Notes: a model not told the origin generated them from the sequence alone. Counted from the stretch's first letter, positions 1 to 5,771 are shown. The stretch is 5,771 bases of DNA from Rhodospirillales bacterium (GCA_018971455.1 JAGXAV010000164.1:1-5771); one strand, 5' to 3'. Numbers and translations are program-made.

Positions 1-78
1 TATTACCTCGCCATCGTGTCAGCGCTGATGGTCGTGCAAGGCCATGTCGAGCGCCGCCTCGCCACCGCCACGCGCTGA
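1..78 (+). CDS. 3' end of a membrane protein, probably amino-acid ABC transporter permease (partial)
   Basis: Frame 1 of the plus strand is open from the left edge to a TGA at 76-78 and gives 25 residues: YYLAIVSALMVV, then QGHVERRLATATR and stop. A hydrophobic stretch followed by a short basic tail containing an ERRL-type motif resembles the last transmembrane helix and cytoplasmic tail of polar amino-acid (HisM/GlnP-type) ABC permeases, where similar endings with Q and ERR/ERH are common. Most third codon positions are G or C, as in a real gene of this genome. It converges with uvrC, whose TAG occupies 80-82, leaving one base between the stops, and no intrinsic terminator is visible between them. 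That a gene ends here is fairly likely. The permease assignment rests on 25 residues and is an inference. Confidence 0.55.
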   Translation, partial: YYLAIVSALMVVQGHVERRLATATR

Positions 79-79
79 C

Positions 80-1975
80 CTATCCTTCGCCGACCCGCGC
101 GCCGGGATGGAAATGGGCATAGACGCGCCGGGCGATCTCGCGCGAAATGCCGGGGGCGGCCTCGAGATCGGACAGGCCCGCCTGGCCGACGCCGCGCGCC
201 GAGCCGAAATGATTGAGCAGCGCGCGCTTGCGCCCCGGCCCGATGCCGGCGATCTCGTCGAGCTCGCTGCCCACCAGGGCGCGTGACCGGCCGGCGCGGT
301 GGGTGGTGATGGCGAAGCGATGCGCCTCGTCGCGCAGCCTTTGCAGAAAATACAGCACCGGGTCGCGCGGCGGCAGCTGGAAGGGCGGCTGGCCGTCGGT
401 GTGGAACCATTCCCGCCCGGCATCGCGGTCCGGCCCCTTGGCGATGGCGATCAGCTTGACGTCGCTCACCCCCAGATCGTCGAGCACGGCGCGTGCCGCG
501 GAGAGCTGCCCGGCGCCGCCATCGATCAGCACGATATCGGGCCAGGCAGGCGAGCCCGGCCCCTGATCCTCCTCCTTCAGCGCGCGGGTGAAGCGGCGCT
601 GCAACACTTCGCGCATCATGGCGAAATCATCGCCCGGCGTGACCGGGCCGCGGATCGAGAATTTGCGGTAGGCCGCCTTGTCGAACCCCGCCGGCCCGGC
701 GACGATCATCACGCCGTAGGCGCTCGCCCCCATGATGTGGCTGTTATCGTACACCTCGATGCGCGCCGGCGGGGCGGGCAGGGTGAACAGGCCGGCGACG
801 GCTTCGAGCAGCCTGGCCTGGCCGGCGCTCTCGGCGAGCCGCCGCTCCAGCGCCTCGCGCGCGTTGAGCTCGGCATGGGCGACGACCGCATGCTTCTCGC
901 CGCGCTGCGGGGCCGCGATCTCGACCCGCCTGCCGCTGCCGAAGCTCGAGGCCTTGAGGCTGAGCGCCTCGGCGATCAGTTCCGCTTCGGCAATGTCATG
1001 ATTCAACAGGATCAGCGGCGGCGGCGGCTTGTCGTCATAGAACTGCGCGAGGAACGCCGCCAGCACGTCGGGTGCCTCGTCGGCCTTCGTGTGGGAGGGG
1101 AAGAAGGCCCGGTTGCCGTTGTTGCGTCCGCCACGAATGAAGAAGACCTGCACGCAGCTCTGCCCGGCCGCCTGCCAGACGGCGACGATGTCCGCATCGG
1201 CGAGACTGGCCGGGTTGATGACGTCGCTGCCCTGCACGTGGGTCAGCGCGCGGATGCGGTCGCGCACCGCGGCGGCGCGCTCGAACTCCAGCCCCTCGGC
1301 GGCCTGCTCCATCTCGGCGGCCAGCGCCTGCTGGACGTGCCCGGCCTTGCCGCCGAGGAAGGCGCGCGCTTGGTCCACCAGGGCGGCGTAATCGGCCTGG
1401 CTGATGCGGCCGACGCAGGGCGCGGAGCAGCGGCGGATCTGGAAGAGCAGGCAGGGCCTGGTGCGGGTGCTGAACACGGTGTCCGCGCAACTGCGCAGGA
1501 GGAACACGCGCTGCATGGCGGTGACCGTCTGGTTGACCGCCCAAGCGGAGGCGAAGGGTCCGTAATAGCTGCCCTTGCGGGTGCGCGCGCCGCGATGCTT
1601 GGCGATCTGCGGGAAGGGGTGGTCCTCCGTCAGCACCAGCCAGGGGTAGGATTTGTCGTCGCGCAGGACGATGTTGAACCGCGGCTTGAGGCGCTTGATG
1701 AGATTGGCCTCGAGCAGCAGCGCCTCGGCCTCGGTGTGGGTGGTGACGATCTCCATCGCCACCGTCTCGGACACCATGCGCCGCAGCCGCTCCGGCAGGC
1801 GGGCGAGCTGGGTGTAGGCGGTGACGCGCTTGCGCAGCGCCCGCGCCTTGCCGACGTAGAGCGCCTCGCCCTTGGCATCGAGCATGCGATAGACGCCCGG
1901 TGTCAGCGGCAGGGTGGCCAGTTGCGCCTCGATCACCGCCACGCCGCGCGGGTGGGGCGGCTCCTGCGCGCTCAT
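80..1975 (-). CDS. uvrC: UvrABC excinuclease subunit C
   Basis: UvrC makes the two incisions flanking a lesion after UvrA/UvrB recognition in cytoplasmic nucleotide excision repair. The 631-residue product is full length for the family. The N-terminal GIY-YIG nuclease is seen as GVY at 27-29 and YVG at 40-42, with Glu-rich [14 protein letters not shown] at 81-94. Four cysteines at 163, 175, 183 and 187 have the C-x11-C-x7-C-x3-C spacing of the UvrC iron-sulfur cluster. A UVR (UvrB-binding) motif lies around 217-245 ([16 protein letters not shown]). The RNase H-like nuclease carries VYDNSH (Asp410), LIDGGAGQL (Asp485) and [11 protein letters not shown] (His552). Tandem helix-hairpin-helix motifs end the protein (about 572-622). 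The ATG at 1975 sits about 20 residues before the conserved domain, with only a weak G-rich ribosome-binding sequence (GGGGCG). All catalytic elements appear intact. The upstream promoter-like region suggests its own transcript. Confidence 0.98.
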   Translation of the reverse strand: MSAQEPPHPRGVAVIEAQLATLPLTPGVYRMLDAKGEALYVGKARALRKRVTAYTQLARLPERLRRMVSETVAMEIVTTHTEAEALLLEANLIKRLKPRFNIVLRDDKSYPWLVLTEDHPFPQIAKHRGARTRKGSYYGPFASAWAVNQTVTAMQRVFLLRSCADTVFSTRTRPCLLFQIRRCSAPCVGRISQADYAALVDQARAFLGGKAGHVQQALAAEMEQAAEGLEFERAAAVRDRIRALTHVQGSDVINPASLADADIVAVWQAAGQSCVQVFFIRGGRNNGNRAFFPSHTKADEAPDVLAAFLAQFYDDKPPPPLILLNHDIAEAELIAEALSLKASSFGSGRRVEIAAPQRGEKHAVVAHAELNAREALERRLAESAGQARLLEAVAGLFTLPAPPARIEVYDNSHIMGASAYGVMIVAGPAGFDKAAYRKFSIRGPVTPGDDFAMMREVLQRRFTRALKEEDQGPGSPAWPDIVLIDGGAGQLSAARAVLDDLGVSDVKLIAIAKGPDRDAGREWFHTDGQPPFQLPPRDPVLYFLQRLRDEAHRFAITTHRAGRSRALVGSELDEIAGIGPGRKRALLNHFGSARGVGQAGLSDLEAAPGISREIARRVYAHFHPGARVGEG

Positions 1976-2010
1976 TGATCGCCCCGACCGGCGATGCGGC
2001 AGCGGGCGGC

Positions 2011-2035
2011 AAAACCATCCACCAATTCGGTGGAT
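2011..2035 (-). terminator. Hairpin plus short T-run in the uvrC leader (attenuator or sRNA terminator candidate)
   Basis: Perfect 7+7 inverted repeat: ATCCACC (2017-2023) and GGTGGAT (2029-2035) with a 5-base loop. On the minus strand the stem is followed by GG and then TTTT (2014-2011), giving a weak intrinsic-terminator shape between the predicted uvrC promoter and the uvrC ATG. The T-run is short and offset by two bases, so read-through is likely. It could mark the end of a short RNA, an attenuator, or simply a leader hairpin. The right arm also forms part of a near-consensus DnaA box. Confidence 0.3.
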
Positions 2036-2037
2036 AA
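2029..2037 (-). other. Near-consensus DnaA box (8 of 9)
   Basis: On the minus strand this reads TTATCCACC, one base away from the strong DnaA box TTATCCACA. It is isolated: no second good match was seen in the intergenic region, so it is not evidence of a replication origin. It could be a DnaA-responsive site near uvrC or a chance consequence of the overlapping inverted repeat. Confidence 0.25.
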
Positions 2038-2043
2038 GTTTGT

Positions 2044-2104
2044 GGGCAAAGCCTGTCCGACCCCGCTCAACGCGGCGGACGGCCTGCCTGTTGGCGCTCT
2101 GCCC
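2044..2104 (-). promoter_or_regulatory. Branched RNA-like secondary structure in the uvrC leader
   Basis: Read on the minus strand, GGGCAGAG (2104-2097) can pair with CTTTGCCC (2051-2044) over 8 positions, including one G-U. This stem encloses a small hairpin GCC-AACA-GGC (2095-2086) and a longer stem-loop: GGCCGTCCG-type arm at 2083-2076 against CGGACAGGC-type arm at 2059-2051 with a bulge, capped by CCGC/GCGG (2075-2072 with 2066-2063) and a 5-base loop. The result is a three-way-junction-like fold between the predicted transcription start (about 2132) and the uvrC start codon. I do not recognise it as a named riboswitch or small RNA family. GC-rich DNA forms stems easily, so it could be fortuitous. 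Confidence 0.3.
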
Positions 2105-2138
2105 ATGATTCGTGCAACTCGATTAACAGATTGTTTTC

Positions 2139-2167
2139 ATTGTAAACGATTGTGACATCCCTGTCAC
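2139..2167 (-). promoter_or_regulatory. Predicted sigma70-type promoter for uvrC (or a leader RNA)
   Basis: On the minus strand, GTGACA (2167-2162, 5 of 6 to TTGACA) is separated by exactly 17 bases from TACAAT (2144-2139, 5 of 6 to TATAAT), in the only AT-rich stretch of the window. Transcription would start near 2132, giving a leader of about 157 bases before the uvrC ATG. A second overlapping reading is TTGATA-N17-CACAAT, slightly weaker in the -10. Position and quality make this the best promoter seen here. Confidence 0.5.
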
Positions 2168-2170
2168 AAT
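2149..2170. promoter_or_regulatory. Perfect 9+9 dyad overlapping the promoter (operator candidate)
   Basis: ATTGTGACA (2149-2157) and TGTCACAAT (2162-2170) are perfect inverted repeats separated by TCCC. The dyad covers the predicted -35 element and much of the spacer, where a repressor would be expected to bind. The TGTGA/TCACA half-sites recall CRP/FNR-superfamily sites, but their spacing is 8 bases rather than the 6 of the classic CRP site, so the regulator cannot be named. It has no following T-run on either strand, which argues against a terminator. Confidence 0.45.
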
Positions 2171-2230
2171 ATCAACTGAGGCTGCCATGTGCCTGTAACT
2201 GAACGCAGAGCGGTCCACAGGTGGACGAAA

Positions 2231-2641
2231 TCAGCCCCGCCGCCGCTCGATCTCGACCCCGGCACTTGCCGCATCGGCGAAAACATCGGGCTTCTCGACC
2301 CGGATCCGGGCCAGTTCGACGCGCGGATCCTCCAGGCAGGCTTCGGCCAGACGCTCGGCCAGCGTCTCCACCAGATTGACATGCCCGGCAGCGACGATGG
2401 CGCGCACGCGATTGGCCAGCGCTTCGTAATCGACCACCCGCGCCAGCTCATCCCGCCCGACGGCCGGCCGCGACAGGCCGCGCGCGGCGTCGTCGATCAC
2501 CGCCAGATCGACATTGATGCGCACGCGCTGGCGGGTGGCATGTTCGTGCGGGTAGACGCCGATGCTGGCCGCCAGTGTGAGGTCGCGCAGGAAGACATGG
2601 CGCAGGCCTTTGGCGGCATCGGCGATGCGGCGGCTGTCCAT
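2231..2641 (-). CDS. folB: Dihydroneopterin aldolase
   Basis: FolB converts 7,8-dihydroneopterin to 6-hydroxymethyl-7,8-dihydropterin and glycolaldehyde in cytoplasmic folate synthesis. The 136-residue product has the family's signatures in order: IGVYPHE at 27-33 (Glu33 in the pterin-site region), QRVRINVDL at 38-46, VVDYE at 69-73, HVNLVETLAERLA at 87-99 and RVEKPDVF at 114-121, where Lys117 corresponds to the catalytic lysine of the EKP motif. The ATG at 2641 is preferred over an in-frame start at 2701. It has a GAGGAG ribosome-binding site about 7 bases upstream, formed by the last two Glu codons of the dehydrogenase gene, and starts 4 bases after that gene's stop. The two are therefore probably translationally coupled. 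Some relatives act as dihydroneopterin-triphosphate epimerases (FolX), which sequence inspection alone does not fully exclude. Confidence 0.93.
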   Translation of the reverse strand: MDSRRIADAAKGLRHVFLRDLTLAASIGVYPHEHATRQRVRINVDLAVIDDAARGLSRPAVGRDELARVVDYEALANRVRAIVAAGHVNLVETLAERLAEACLEDPRVELARIRVEKPDVFADAASAGVEIERRRG

Positions 2642-2645
2642 CTCG

Positions 2646-3431
2646 CTACTCCTCGATCTGCGGGCCGCCGATCGGGCTCCATTGCAGGTGCTGCCCGCCA
2701 TCCAGCGCGATCATCTGGCCGGTCATCGCGGGCATGGCAAGTATGGCCAGCGCCGCGCGACCGATTTCCTCCGGGCTGGTGCCGTGCCCGAGCGGCACGG
2801 AGGCGGCCTGGCGGTCGAACTGCGCCTGGCTCTGCCGCGGGCTGGGCAGCGCCGGGCCGGGCCCGATGCCGCAGACCCGGATGCGCGGCGCGAGCGCCAG
2901 GGCCATCGACTGGGTGAGCGCCCAGAGCCCGGCCTTGGACAGGCTGTAGGTGATGAAATGCGGCCGCGGCGCCCAGACGCGCTGGTCCAGCAGGTTGATC
3001 ACCACGCCCTCGGCCGCGGCGGCGTTCCAGGTGGCGGGCAGGGCGGCGGCGAAATCCTGCATCAGCACGAAGGGGGCGCGCAGATTCGCCTCCATGTGGC
3101 GGTCCCATGAGCGGCGGGTGGCGCTGTTCCACTCGTCGCGGTCGAACAGGCTGGCATTGTTGACCAGCACGCCGAGCGGGCCGAGGGCGGCGATGGCGCG
3201 GGGGATCAGCGTCCGCACCTCGGCCTCCCGCCCGAGATCGGCCGGCAGCACGGCGGCCCGCCCGCCGCGGGCGCGGATTTCGCCGGCAGTGGCCTCGGCC
3301 TCGGCGATGCTGTCGTTGCAGTGAATGGCAACGGCGAACCCGGCCTCTGCCAGCGCCAGCGCGATGGCGCGGCCGATGCGCCGGGCGGCGCCGGTCACCA
3401 GCGCGGCGCGGGGGATGGTGGGGGGGATCAT
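2646..3431 (-). CDS. Short-chain dehydrogenase, pteridine reductase (PTR1/FolM)-like
   Basis: A 261-residue classical-length SDR with an N-terminal Rossmann fold. Visible are TGAARRIG at 13-20 (the TGxxxRxG form typical of PTR1/FolM), an IHCNDSIAEAEA cofactor-specificity region at 37-48, Asp65, NNAS at 91-94, YSLSK with Tyr162 and Lys166, and a PGP segment at 191-193. The usual catalytic serine is replaced by Asp149 in INLLDQ, 13 residues before Tyr162. The same Asp-x12-Tyr-x3-Lys arrangement is known from pteridine reductase PTR1 and dihydromonapterin reductase FolM. With folB only 4 bases downstream, an NADPH-dependent reduction of a pterin or dihydrofolate is likely, but the exact substrate is inferred. 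The ATG at 3431 lies close before the Rossmann motif, and its upstream ribosome-binding sequence is weak. A general SDR of unknown substrate is the alternative. Confidence 0.88.
   Translation of the reverse strand: MIPPTIPRAALVTGAARRIGRAIALALAEAGFAVAIHCNDSIAEAEATAGEIRARGGRAAVLPADLGREAEVRTLIPRAIAALGPLGVLVNNASLFDRDEWNSATRRSWDRHMEANLRAPFVLMQDFAAALPATWNAAAAEGVVINLLDQRVWAPRPHFITYSLSKAGLWALTQSMALALAPRIRVCGIGPGPALPSPRQSQAQFDRQAASVPLGHGTSPEEIGRAALAILAMPAMTGQMIALDGGQHLQWSPIGGPQIEE
2649..2654 (-). promoter_or_regulatory. folB ribosome-binding site within the end of the dehydrogenase gene
   Basis: GAGGAG on the minus strand encodes the final two Glu residues of the dehydrogenase and lies about 7 bases before the folB ATG at 2641. 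It decides the folB start and suggests coupled translation. Confidence 0.7.
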
Positions 3432-3449
3432 CGCGCCATGATGTAGGCG

Positions 3450-3459
3450 CGAAATTTCG
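3450..3459. repeat. 10-base perfect palindrome upstream of the dehydrogenase-folB pair
   Basis: CGAAATTTCG is a perfect palindrome in the only AT-rich patch of the 73-base spacer, ending 18 bases before the dehydrogenase ATG. It could be a small operator or part of a promoter for the pterin pair, but no convincing -35/-10 pair is visible. Confidence 0.2.
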
Positions 3460-3465
3460 ATCGGG

Positions 3466-3490
3466 AAAGGGCGCGTCCGGCGCGACGCCC
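3466..3490 (-). terminator. Weak intrinsic terminator candidate after the glycosyltransferase gene
   Basis: On the minus strand, GGGCGTC (3490-3484) and GACGCGCCC (3477-3469) pair with one bulged base around a 6-base loop, followed by TTT (3468-3466). It starts 15 bases after the glycosyltransferase stop (3505-3507). A T-run of only three and the high background GC make it weak. It may reduce rather than block read-through into the dehydrogenase-folB pair. Confidence 0.3.
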
Positions 3491-3504
3491 GCCCGCCGGG
3501 CCGG

Positions 3505-4809
3505 CTACGCCCCGCCCATCTCGCGCGCGATGCGCAGCGCGGCGATGATCGTCGCCACGAGGCGGCCGAGATCCTCGCCGGGGCGCAGCGTCACGAAGCC
3601 GTGGTCGTGGGACTGCAAAGCGTGCACCTCGCGCGCGAAGGAGAGGCCGGCGGCGCGGATCTTGAGAATGGTGGTCTGGTAGCCGGCGCGCGCCATCGGC
3701 GCGTAGGAGCCGTCGAACGGGCGCAGCCAGGCCAGCACGATCTTGAAGGCCCGCAGATCGTCCGACAGCACCGCGACGCCGAGCTCGGCCGGCAGGTCCG
3801 GCGCGTGCACGCGCAGCAGGCAGCGCGGCGTCGCATCCGCCGTCATTTCGATCCAGCCATCCGGGAAGACGGGTCGCAGCGCCGCGCCGATGGCCGTCGC
3901 CAGGGCGACGACGTCCGCGTGGCCCCGATCGGCCGGCAGATCGGCGAACGGCATGGCGGCGGCCGGCAGGCGGGCCATGCGGTCGAGCCGCCAGGCGAGA
4001 CGCGGGGGAAGCTCCGGGGGGCGCTTGCGAATGAACAGGGCGCCCGCGAGGTCCGCTTGCCGCAGGGCGGTGTCGGTGAGGATCATCTCCGCCGTGCCGC
4101 CGCGATCGGGGAAGGCCGAGAAGGTGGGGCTGCGCGGCCGCAGGCGCGGCCCGGCCGTGGCGGCGGCGCGATGGAGGACGGATTGGATGGCCGTCTCGTC
4201 GGCCAGCAGCGTGTCGCCGAACTCGGCGGCGATGCCGGCGCGGCAGGCGGGCGTTGCCAGGAAGCGGCAGGCCTCGGCGGACAGCGCCATCCATTGGCTG
4301 CCGTGGAACAGCCCCGCCATCCGGGGCGGAAGATCGCCGCGCGGGCCGGTGGCGAAGCCGCCGACGCCGGGCAGCTCGCGATAGCGCATGGCGAGGCGGT
4401 GCGCGATATCGTCGAACTGGCCGCCCACGAAGCGATCGGCCGGCGTGCCCTCCACCCAGCTTTCTCCCGCCGGCAGCCGGGCCGCGATCTCCGCCGGCGC
4501 CGCCAGCGGCACGTGCTGCTCGCTCAGCAGCAGCAGATGATCGAAGGCGCGCGGCCCGGCGGCCGCAAAGGCGATGCCGCGCAGCGTCGCCTCGACCAGG
4601 CTGTAGCCGCCCCAACTGCACGGCTCAGACGGCAGCGGCAGGATGTTGGAAAACTGCCCGGCCAGGCGGTCCAGCAGCGCGTGCAGCGCCGGCGGGGCCT
4701 TGCGGTCGGCATGGACGAGGAAGAGATCCTCCGGACGGTGGAGGGCGCGGATCAGATCGCCGACATGCGCGGCGCTGGCGTGGCACAGCAGGAGGTATGC
4801 CAACGCCAT
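3505..4809 (-). CDS. GT14-family glycosyltransferase (core-2/I-branching, xylosyltransferase-like) with C-terminal extension
   Basis: The first 265 or so residues of this 434-residue protein fit family GT14 (core-2/I-branching beta-1,6-N-acetylglucosaminyltransferase and peptide O-xylosyltransferase). Motifs in order are AYLLLCHA at 4-11, LVHADRK at 31-37, CSWGGYSLVEATL at 64-76, FDHLLLLSEQHVPL at 89-102, GSQWMALSAEACRFL at 170-184, DETAIQSVL at 204-212 and FIRKRPP at 259-265. The family transfers a sugar from a nucleotide sugar to a glycan or protein acceptor; donor and acceptor here are unknown. The N-terminal hydrophobic stretch is the Rossmann beta strand, so a cytoplasmic enzyme is likely. 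Residues about 270-434 form an extension I do not recognise, rich in alpha/beta-like segments. The ATG at 4809 directly precedes the fold and lies 18 bases after the ppdK stop, with a poor ribosome-binding site (GGCGG close to the ATG). Co-transcription with ppdK is likely. Confidence 0.85.
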   Translation of the reverse strand: MALAYLLLCHASAAHVGDLIRALHRPEDLFLVHADRKAPPALHALLDRLAGQFSNILPLPSEPCSWGGYSLVEATLRGIAFAAAGPRAFDHLLLLSEQHVPLAAPAEIAARLPAGESWVEGTPADRFVGGQFDDIAHRLAMRYRELPGVGGFATGPRGDLPPRMAGLFHGSQWMALSAEACRFLATPACRAGIAAEFGDTLLADETAIQSVLHRAAATAGPRLRPRSPTFSAFPDRGGTAEMILTDTALRQADLAGALFIRKRPPELPPRLAWRLDRMARLPAAAMPFADLPADRGHADVVALATAIGAALRPVFPDGWIEMTADATPRCLLRVHAPDLPAELGVAVLSDDLRAFKIVLAWLRPFDGSYAPMARAGYQTTILKIRAAGLSFAREVHALQSHDHGFVTLRPGEDLGRLVATIIAALRIAREMGGA

Positions 4810-4827
4810 CCGCCGACCGCGCGCGGA

Positions 4828-5771
4828 TCAGGCCGTGCGGTCGCCGCCCGCGCCGAGTGCGGCCTGCGCCGCCGCCAGCCGCGCCACCGGCACGCGGTAC
4901 GGGCTGCACGAGACGTAATCGAGCCCGATCTGCTCGCAGAAGGCGATTGAGGACGGATCGCCGCCATGCTCGCCGCAGATGCCGAGCTTCAGCCCGGGCT
5001 TGGCGACCCGCCCGCGCTCGGCGGCGATGCGCACCATGGCGCCCACGCCCTCGACGTCGAGGGTGACGAACGGGTCTTTCGGCAGGATGCCGGCCTCGAC
5101 ATAGGCGGGCAGGAACTTGCCGGCGTCGTCGCGCGACAGGCCGAAGACCGTCTGGGTCAGGTCGTTGGTGCCGAAGCTGAAGAAATCCGCCGCCCCGGCG
5201 ATATCGCCCGCGGTCACGCAGGCGCGTGGCAGCTCGATCATGGTGCCGACGACGTACTCGATGCGCTGGCCGGCCTCGGCGAACACTTCCTCGGCGACGC
5301 GCTCGATCTGCGCGCGGGTGAGCTCCAGCTCGCGCCGCATGCCGACCAGCGGGATCATGATCTCGGGCACCGGCGCGCGCCCCAGTTCCTTGGCCACCGC
5401 GATGGCGCCCTCAAAGATGGCGCGCGCCTGCATGGCGTAGATTTCGGGGAAGGTGATGCCGAGCCGGCAGCCGCGATGGCCGAGCATCGGGTTGGCCTCG
5501 GCCAGCTCGCCGGCCCGCCGGCGCATCGCCTCGACATCGGTGCCGAGGGCGGCGGCGACATCGGCCAGCTCCGCCTCGGCATGGGGCAGGAACTCGTGCA
5601 GCGGCGGGTCGAGCAGGCGGATGGTCACCGGCAGGCCGGCCATGATGCGGAACAGGTCGATGAAATCCTGCCGCTGGAAGGGCAGCAGCTTGGCCAGCGC
5701 GGTCTTCCGGCCGCGCTCATCCGCGGCCATGATCATCTGGCGCACGGCGCTGATGCGTTCGGGCGCGAAGA
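4828..5771 (-). CDS. ppdK: Pyruvate, phosphate dikinase, C-terminal part (5' end outside the window)
   Basis: PPDK interconverts pyruvate, ATP and phosphate with PEP, AMP and pyrophosphate in the cytoplasm. About 313 C-terminal residues are visible, and the frame is open to the right edge without a start, beginning [15 protein letters not shown] as in the region after the family's TEHMF motif. Further PPDK/PEP-utilizer signatures are [12 protein letters not shown] (about 5616-5580), GHRGCRLGI (about 5478), [30 protein letters not shown] and [10 protein letters not shown]. In the last of these the catalytic Cys codon is at 4975-4977. [12 protein letters not shown] and SRDDAGKF favour PPDK over PEP synthase or PTS enzyme I. 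This is the PEP/pyruvate-binding TIM-barrel domain; the ATP-grasp and phosphohistidine domains would lie to the right. It ends in TGA, 18 bases before the glycosyltransferase gene. Confidence 0.96.
   Translation of the reverse strand, partial: FAPERISAVRQMIMAADERGRKTALAKLLPFQRQDFIDLFRIMAGLPVTIRLLDPPLHEFLPHAEAELADVAAALGTDVEAMRRRAGELAEANPMLGHRGCRLGITFPEIYAMQARAIFEGAIAVAKELGRAPVPEIMIPLVGMRRELELTRAQIERVAEEVFAEAGQRIEYVVGTMIELPRACVTAGDIAGAADFFSFGTNDLTQTVFGLSRDDAGKFLPAYVEAGILPKDPFVTLDVEGVGAMVRIAAERGRVAKPGLKLGICGEHGGDPSSIAFCEQIGLDYVSCSPYRVPVARLAAAQAALGAGGDRTA

Larger units (their letters stand above)
1976..2230. other. folB-uvrC intergenic region
   Basis: No convincing coding sequence lies in these 255 bases. 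About 2110-2180 is markedly AT-rich against very GC-rich surroundings and holds a minus-strand promoter and a long dyad. About 2011-2104 is rich in inverted repeats that would lie in the uvrC 5' leader. Next to folB is GTCCAC-AG-GTGGAC (2213-2226). It could form a small hairpin just after the folB stop, but it has no T-run on the minus strand, so it is a poor intrinsic terminator. I found no alphaproteobacterial LexA site (GTTC-N7-GTTC) here. Confidence 0.8.

Noticed and set aside
299..1978. Long plus-strand open frame (559 codons) opposite uvrC
   Set aside because: It lies entirely antisense to an unmistakable uvrC, its translation is low-complexity Gly/Ala/Arg-rich with no recognisable domain, and such frames are expected opposite GC-rich genes.
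2149..2170. The 9+9 dyad as an intrinsic terminator for folB
   Set aside because: No T-run follows on the minus strand, the stem is not GC-rich, and it coincides with a promoter-like -35 element, so an operator is the better explanation.
1976..2230. Replication origin suggested by the AT-rich patch plus a DnaA-like box
   Set aside because: Only one near-consensus box, no box cluster, and no origin-associated genes in the window.
1976..2230. SOS (LexA) operator upstream of uvrC
   Set aside because: No GTTC-N7-GTTC direct repeat, the usual alphaproteobacterial form, was found on either strand.
2642..2701. Earlier in-frame start for folB at 2701
   Set aside because: The extra 20 residues are non-conserved and Ser/Arg-rich and would overlap the dehydrogenase gene. 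The ATG at 2641 has a good GAGGAG site.
2189..2917. Plus-strand frame over folB and the end of the dehydrogenase
   Set aside because: Antisense to folB and the dehydrogenase, both of which have catalytic motifs; no domain recognised.
3428..4621. Minus-strand frame of 397 codons overlapping the glycosyltransferase in another frame
   Set aside because: It is Arg/Ala/Pro-rich, overlaps the GT14 reading frame that carries conserved motifs, and is an out-of-frame shadow.
3601..4950. Long plus-strand open frame opposite the glycosyltransferase and the end of ppdK
   Set aside because: It is antisense to two genes with clear family motifs; the product is Arg/Gln/Gly-rich without a fold signature.
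1..5771. CRISPR array, insertion sequence, tRNA/rRNA or prophage
   Set aside because: No regularly spaced repeats, transposase or integrase motifs, or RNA-gene hallmarks were seen on reading both strands.

Overview
This looks like chromosomal housekeeping DNA from a high-GC alphaproteobacterium. The coding regions are strongly GC-rich with a G/C-biased third codon position. The UvrC and pyruvate phosphate dikinase sequences have an alphaproteobacterial flavour, possibly Rhodospirillales/Acetobacteraceae, but that assignment is an impression, not a computed result. I see no mobile element, CRISPR array, tRNA or rRNA.

Layout, left to right: (1) bases 1-78 are the 3' end of a plus-strand gene, probably the last membrane segment of an amino-acid ABC transporter permease. 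It converges with uvrC with a single base between the stop codons. (2) 80-1975, minus strand: complete uvrC. (3) 1976-2230: a 255-base intergenic region with an AT-rich core. It holds a good minus-strand sigma70-type promoter, a perfect 9+9 dyad over its -35 element, and a leader that can fold into a branched structure followed by a hairpin and a short T-run. (4) 2231-3431, minus strand: a tightly coupled pair, a pteridine-reductase-like short-chain dehydrogenase followed by folB. (5) 3432-3504: a short spacer with a terminator-like hairpin. (6) 3505-4809, minus strand: a GT14 (core-2/I-branching, xylosyltransferase-like) glycosyltransferase with a C-terminal extension of about 165 residues. 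(7) 4828 to the right edge, minus strand: the C-terminal third of pyruvate phosphate dikinase, whose 5' end lies outside the window.

How the genes fit together: all genes except the left-edge fragment run leftward. ppdK (pyruvate/PEP interconversion) and the glycosyltransferase are 18 bases apart and probably co-transcribed. The dehydrogenase and folB form a two-gene pterin/folate unit: the dehydrogenase has the Asp-Tyr-Lys catalytic arrangement and TGxxxRxG motif of the PTR1/FolM group, and FolB processes the pterin intermediate. uvrC (nucleotide excision repair) seems to have its own promoter.

I do not see an undescribed multi-gene system. The points most worth a second look are the uvrC leader, the PTR1-like enzyme paired with FolB, and the extended glycosyltransferase linked to ppdK.
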